A stretch of 26,214 nucleotides of DNA, taken from the NCBI GenBank assembly GCA_002391275.1, contig DGSC01000009.1:1-26214 (forward strand), given 5' to 3'. Below, one piece after another: positions 23,163-26,214 of this stretch. This DNA is from Prevotellaceae bacterium UBA4372 (GTDB lineage Bacteria; Bacteroidota; Bacteroidia; Bacteroidales; Bacteroidaceae). A program made the position numbers and the translations under genes. How positions within the stretch are numbered: position 1 is the stretch's first letter; each line of letters begins with the position of its first letter. The notes beneath the pieces were generated by a model. The model had not been told where the DNA came from. It saw only the letters and a list, made by a program, of their open reading frames with translations, and made no database searches.

Positions 23163-25047
23163 TTTTGTGTCGGTTGTTGAGGATGTCAATGTTTATCTCG
23201 GTGCCCTCGCCCGGGAGTGATAGGATGTCCATCTGCCCGCCCAGTGTGGCCACCCGCTCTTCTATGCCGGCCAGGCCCTGCCCCAGGCCAACCATGCCGG
23301 GCGAGAGGCCCTTGCCGTTGTCGGCGACGCTGATGGTCGTGTGGTCGTCTGCGACGATGATGTCTACGCGTATGCGCCCAGCGTCGGCGCTCTTCACGGC
23401 ATTGTTTACCAGCTCATGCACGATGCAGTAGATGGCCTCCTCGTGTTGCACGTGTCGCTCTTCGCCTGTATATGCGAAATCCACCTTGCGCATGCTTAGG
23501 CAGAAGTCGCGGAGTGCCCTTTTCAGCCCCCACCTCCCGAGCGAGTCGGGCAGCAGGTGGTGGGCCACGTTGCGCATCTCGCGCATGGCATCGTCGGCCA
23601 GTGCAAGGGCCTCCGGGCTGCATCCCGTGCCGGCCATCTCCAGCTTCAGCGCAGTCAGCAGCCCGCCCAACCTGTCGTGGAGGTCGCGTGATATACGAAC
23701 GCGCTCGGCCAGCTCGCCGTCGAGCCGTGCCTTGATCACAGCAGCCTTCCTGTTCAACCTCACGCTGCTCCACAGCAGGAAGAAGAGCAAGGCCGTGAGC
23801 AGCAGGACCGCGGCAGCCAGCACACCGCCCCAGAGGTACCAGCGTTTCTCCCTAGTGAGCCTCGCGATGTCCTCCTGCTTCTTCTCTGTCTCGTAGATGA
23901 CCTCCATCTGCGAGAGGCCCGACTGGTAGTGCTCCGAGGCGAAACGCTCCATTGTAGAGCGCATCTTGCCCACGTATTCCTTCGTCTTGGCCTTGTCGCC
24001 CAGCTCGGTGTATATCTCGGCCAGCATGTGGTAGGACGAGGCGTCGCCATACGTAGCCAAGGAATCGGGGTGCACAGACTGGAGGGCCAAGCCTAGCGCC
24101 TCCGCCCATCGGCCTTCCTCCATGGCCACTTGTGCGCTTGCGGCATAGACGTCGCACCGCGTCTCGCTCATCATCTGGCCGCGGGCAAGCGAGAGCGCTT
24201 CGTCGGCATAAGCCTTGGCAGCAGCCATGTTGCGATGCCCCGACATGAGGTTGAGGCGAGCCATAGAAGCCAGCACCTCGGCATAGTCGCCAGGCTCCTC
24301 GGCCCTGTGGGCATGATAGTAGCGGTAGGCCCACGTGGCGGCCTCCTGCGCCCTGTCGTAGTCGGCTGCTGCGAGGTAGATTTTCAAGAGCCCCTTGCGC
24401 GGAAGCGCCATCATCAGCGAGTCCCCCGTCGCCTCCGCCTTTGCCAGCGCCAGCTGATAGTTTGCCTCCGCCTTCGCATTGTTGTCCATTGACAGGTAAA
24501 GCTCTCCCACATTGTGATACAAAATGCACTCGCTCTGATGCCAACCGTTGCGCTCAAAGATGGGCAACGCCTTCTGGTAGTATTCTATGGCCAGCAACAG
24601 CTTGTCCTGCATATTGTAGAGATTTCCCAAAGCTCCGTATATCTGTGAAAGATTGTCGTCGATGTCCTCGGGTGTATAGCGTGAGTCATTGTGCATGGAA
24701 TCCGTGACGGCTAAGGCTTGCTCGAAGTAGCGCACGGCCATGTCGAACTCATCGCGCCCGTAGGCATGCAGGCCTAAATGGTAGAACACGCTTTCGCGGG
24801 AGTTGAAGGCATTGAACTTGTAGGTGAGGGGAAGTGCGAGCTTGGCGTATTTCACAGCCCGTCGGCCATCCGTATTCTGATATCCGCGCATGAGGTCGAG
24901 GTACACTCCCAGCAGTTCCTTGCCCTTTGGCGGATTGGCACTCGTGAGCATAGCCTCAAGTGAGTCTATCGCTACGCCGCGGTGGTCGCGATAGGCCATG
25001 CAAGGCAACGCAAGCAAGAATAAAGGCAGAAGACATATCTTTTTCAT
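23155..25047 (-). CDS. TPR-containing sensor histidine kinase (HisKA_3 family)
   Basis: A 630-residue membrane sensor kinase. A signal peptide (1-18) precedes a periplasmic region of tetratricopeptide-type helices (about 45-380; e.g. FDMAVRYFEQALAV, YGALGNLYNMQDKLLLAIEY, NVGELYLSMDNNAKAEANY). A short coiled coil, one transmembrane helix (about 404-426) and a HisKA_3 dimerisation domain with phospho-acceptor H457 (SRDLHDRLGGLL) follow. The ATPase domain has HELVNNAVKSA (N548/N549), DNGKG (576-580) and GLGQGLAGI (587-595). Such TPR-NarL-type kinases are common in Bacteroidota and often sense cell-envelope state; the ligand is unknown. The N box has Ser where family members usually have His (NNAVKSA against NNALKHA). 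The gene overlaps the downstream regulator gene. Confidence 0.93.
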   Translation of the reverse strand: MKKICLLPLFLLALPCMAYRDHRGVAIDSLEAMLTSANPPKGKELLGVYLDLMRGYQNTDGRRAVKYAKLALPLTYKFNAFNSRESVFYHLGLHAYGRDEFDMAVRYFEQALAVTDSMHNDSRYTPEDIDDNLSQIYGALGNLYNMQDKLLLAIEYYQKALPIFERNGWHQSECILYHNVGELYLSMDNNAKAEANYQLALAKAEATGDSLMMALPRKGLLKIYLAAADYDRAQEAATWAYRYYHAHRAEEPGDYAEVLASMARLNLMSGHRNMAAAKAYADEALSLARGQMMSETRCDVYAASAQVAMEEGRWAEALGLALQSVHPDSLATYGDASSYHMLAEIYTELGDKAKTKEYVGKMRSTMERFASEHYQSGLSQMEVIYETEKKQEDIARLTREKRWYLWGGVLAAAVLLLTALLFFLLWSSVRLNRKAAVIKARLDGELAERVRISRDLHDRLGGLLTALKLEMAGTGCSPEALALADDAMREMRNVAHHLLPDSLGRWGLKRALRDFCLSMRKVDFAYTGEERHVQHEEAIYCIVHELVNNAVKSADAGRIRVDIIVADDHTTISVADNGKGLSPGMVGLGQGLAGIEERVATLGGQMDILSLPGEGTEINIDILNNRHKND

Positions 25048-25051
25048 GCTG

Positions 25052-25059
25052 CAAATATA
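25052..25059 (-). promoter_or_regulatory. Candidate -7 element almost touching the sensor kinase start codon
   Basis: Minus-strand TATATTTG matches TAnnTTTG but ends only four bases before the ATG at 25047. If used, transcription would begin at or near the start codon and the mRNA would be leaderless or nearly so. No good -33 match is seen (TATG/TTAT at 19-20 bases). Confidence 0.35.
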
Positions 25060-25109
25060 GCGTGTTTTGAAAATAAATCATAAAAAAATATGGAGTAAGC
25101 GTTTCCGAT

Positions 25110-25157
25110 ACCCCCAAAAGGGGGGTGTAAGTGGATGAAAATCCCCCAAAAGGGGTG
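25110..25157. promoter_or_regulatory. Two C5-A4-Gn palindromic motifs between the divergent genes
   Basis: ACCCCCAAAAGGGGGGT (25110-25126) and TCCCCCAAAAGGGGTG (25142-25157) start 32 bases apart, about three helical turns. The second ends right where the ompA-like promoter -33 region begins. The spacing and symmetry suggest a regulator-binding pair. Confidence 0.5.
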
Positions 25158-25188
25158 TTGTGAGGCATTCAGAAATACTATATATTTG
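25157..25188 (+). promoter_or_regulatory. Promoter of the OmpA-family gene
   Basis: GTTG (25157-25160), a 20-base spacer and TATATTTG (25181-25188) closely fit the Bacteroidota TTTG/TAnnTTTG promoter. It lies 43 bases upstream of the start codon at 25232. Confidence 0.65.
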
Positions 25189-25231
25189 CAGCCAGGAACT
25201 TTATTTATAAACATTAAAACCATTGTGTATT

Positions 25232-26214
25232 ATGCGTAAATCAATCGTTTTGATGGCATCTTTATTGATGCTGTTGCTCCCGATAGGGGCCGATGCTCAA
25301 GGCTTCTTGCGAGGCCTGGGACAGAAAGCTTTGAACAAGGCCAAAGAGAAAGTAGAGAACAAGGTTGAGCGTACGGTGAGTAAGAAAGCGGATGAAGTCT
25401 TGGACGGAGAGTCTTCGTCACAGACAAGCCGGACGACTTCAGACCGCGCAGCCTCGGCAGAGGATGCTGCTGACGATGTACCCGTTGAGGCCGGTGCCGT
25501 AAAAAACGACTTCGTGCGTGGCAGCGTCGTCATGTTCGAGGACAATATGCAGGGCGAACAGGTAGGTGAGTTTCCATCAAAATGGGATCTTGTGAGAGGC
25601 AATGCCGAGGTGGCTGTCATCAATGGTGTGAAGTGTATCGAGATGGACAAGCACGACAGTTGGATATCGCCTCTTGTCAAGGGCGGCATCAAGAACTATC
25701 TGGGTGACGTGTTCACCATCGAGTACGACATGCTCTATGATGACAGGGAGAAGAACGGTGCACCCTCTGTAGAAATCGACATCATGCATGAGACCAAGCC
25801 GAGAGATGCTGAGTTGTTTACAATCACTTATGGTTTAGCATACGATAAGCACACCTTCGACTGTAGCTATTGTCTGACCTCCGAGCCTTCTTTCTCGAAT
25901 AAGGAAGGACATGCAAGTTCTCAGGCAGGTCCTTTTAACGATGCCCGCTGGCATCACTACGCCCTCTCATTCAACAAACGCGCCATCAAGTTTTATGTCG
26001 ATGGGCGTCGTGTCATCAATGTGCCGAATGCCAAGTCGGGTGCAGGATGGGTGACGTGGTTCGCCTGTGGTGGCAGCAAGCACACCTATGTGAAGGATGT
26101 GGTGATTGCCAAGGGGGCCGTAGAACTCTACGAGCGCAATGCCACTGACATCGATGCCAAGGTCGCAGCCGTGGAGAAGGCTATCGCCGAGACGGGCAAG
26201 TTCGTGACCAACAA
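25232..26214 (+). CDS. OmpA-family protein, N-terminal part (runs off the window)
   Basis: The frame is open from ATG 25232 to the window end without a stop (327 codons and two bases), so the C terminus is outside. The signal peptide MRKSIVLMASLLMLLLPIGA is followed by DAQ (cleavage near residue 23). A basic amphipathic helix comes next (GLGQKALNKAKEKVENKVER), then an Asp/Ser/Ala-rich linker. From about residue 95 a beta-sandwich like the LamG/concanavalin-type module of these proteins follows (VMFEDNMQGEQVGEFPSKWD, WHHYALSFNKRAIKFYVDG), then a helix (DIDAKVAAVEKAIAETGKFVTN). This arrangement matches Bacteroidales OmpA-family proteins in which a peptidoglycan-binding OmpA domain comes next; that domain is predicted, not seen. 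It is transcribed divergently from the sensor kinase. Confidence 0.8.
   Translation, partial: MRKSIVLMASLLMLLLPIGADAQGFLRGLGQKALNKAKEKVENKVERTVSKKADEVLDGESSSQTSRTTSDRAASAEDAADDVPVEAGAVKNDFVRGSVVMFEDNMQGEQVGEFPSKWDLVRGNAEVAVINGVKCIEMDKHDSWISPLVKGGIKNYLGDVFTIEYDMLYDDREKNGAPSVEIDIMHETKPRDAELFTITYGLAYDKHTFDCSYCLTSEPSFSNKEGHASSQAGPFNDARWHHYALSFNKRAIKFYVDGRRVINVPNAKSGAGWVTWFACGGSKHTYVKDVVIAKGAVELYERNATDIDAKVAAVEKAIAETGKFVTN

Noticed and set aside
22551..25047. The T9SS regulators PorX/PorY
   Set aside because: The kinase is a HisKA_3/TPR type and the regulator has a LuxR-type DNA-binding domain, unlike PorY and the PglZ-domain regulator PorX.

Overview
The window looks like chromosomal DNA of a Bacteroidota (Bacteroidales) bacterium, most likely a Prevotellaceae member. 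The main reasons are a complete porP-porK-porL-porM-porN block of the type IX secretion system (T9SS), BACON-domain and fimbrillin-like lipoproteins, a Bacteroidales-style OmpA-family gene start, MetRS with an appended tRNA-binding domain, and repeated upstream matches to the Bacteroidota promoter -7 motif TAnnTTTG. Genus assignment is inference; no rRNA or tRNA gene was seen.

Layout. 1-258 is the 3' end of a succinate dehydrogenase/fumarate reductase iron-sulfur subunit, closed by a hairpin terminator. It is followed on the + strand by an IS200/REP-type (HUH, Y1) transposase with an unusual C-terminal extension (339-1499). Next comes an 836-base gene-free stretch with a perfect 30-bp-arm palindrome (1731-1800) and three tandem 65-bp units (1916-2110). 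From 2336 to 25047 every gene is on the minus strand: a CoA-transferase; a probable operon porP-K-L-M-N, outer-membrane barrel, priA (12873 down to 3952); metG plus a small lipoprotein; a pair of surface lipoproteins (BACON, then fimbrillin-like); a YpfJ-type zinc metallopeptidase; typA/bipA; and a TPR sensor kinase with a LuxR-type response regulator. At the right edge an OmpA-family gene starts divergently on the + strand (25232) and runs out of the window.

How the genes work together. PorL/PorM form the proton-driven inner-membrane motor, PorK/PorN the periplasmic ring, and PorP an outer-membrane partner of that machine. The downstream barrel and priA follow with short gaps and may share its transcript. 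FrdB and the CoA-transferase both act in succinate-linked fermentation. The two-component pair and the divergent ompA-like gene share an intergenic region with two C5-A4-Gn motifs, so that region is a candidate regulatory hub.

Most of the window is ordinary core chromosome. The part most worth a second look is 339-2317: a REP-type transposase with a SLOG/DprA-like tail next to palindromic and tandem repeats. Other items of interest are the 22-bp repeat block at 13079-13166, the unclassified 912-residue lipoprotein, and the divergent kinase/ompA control region.
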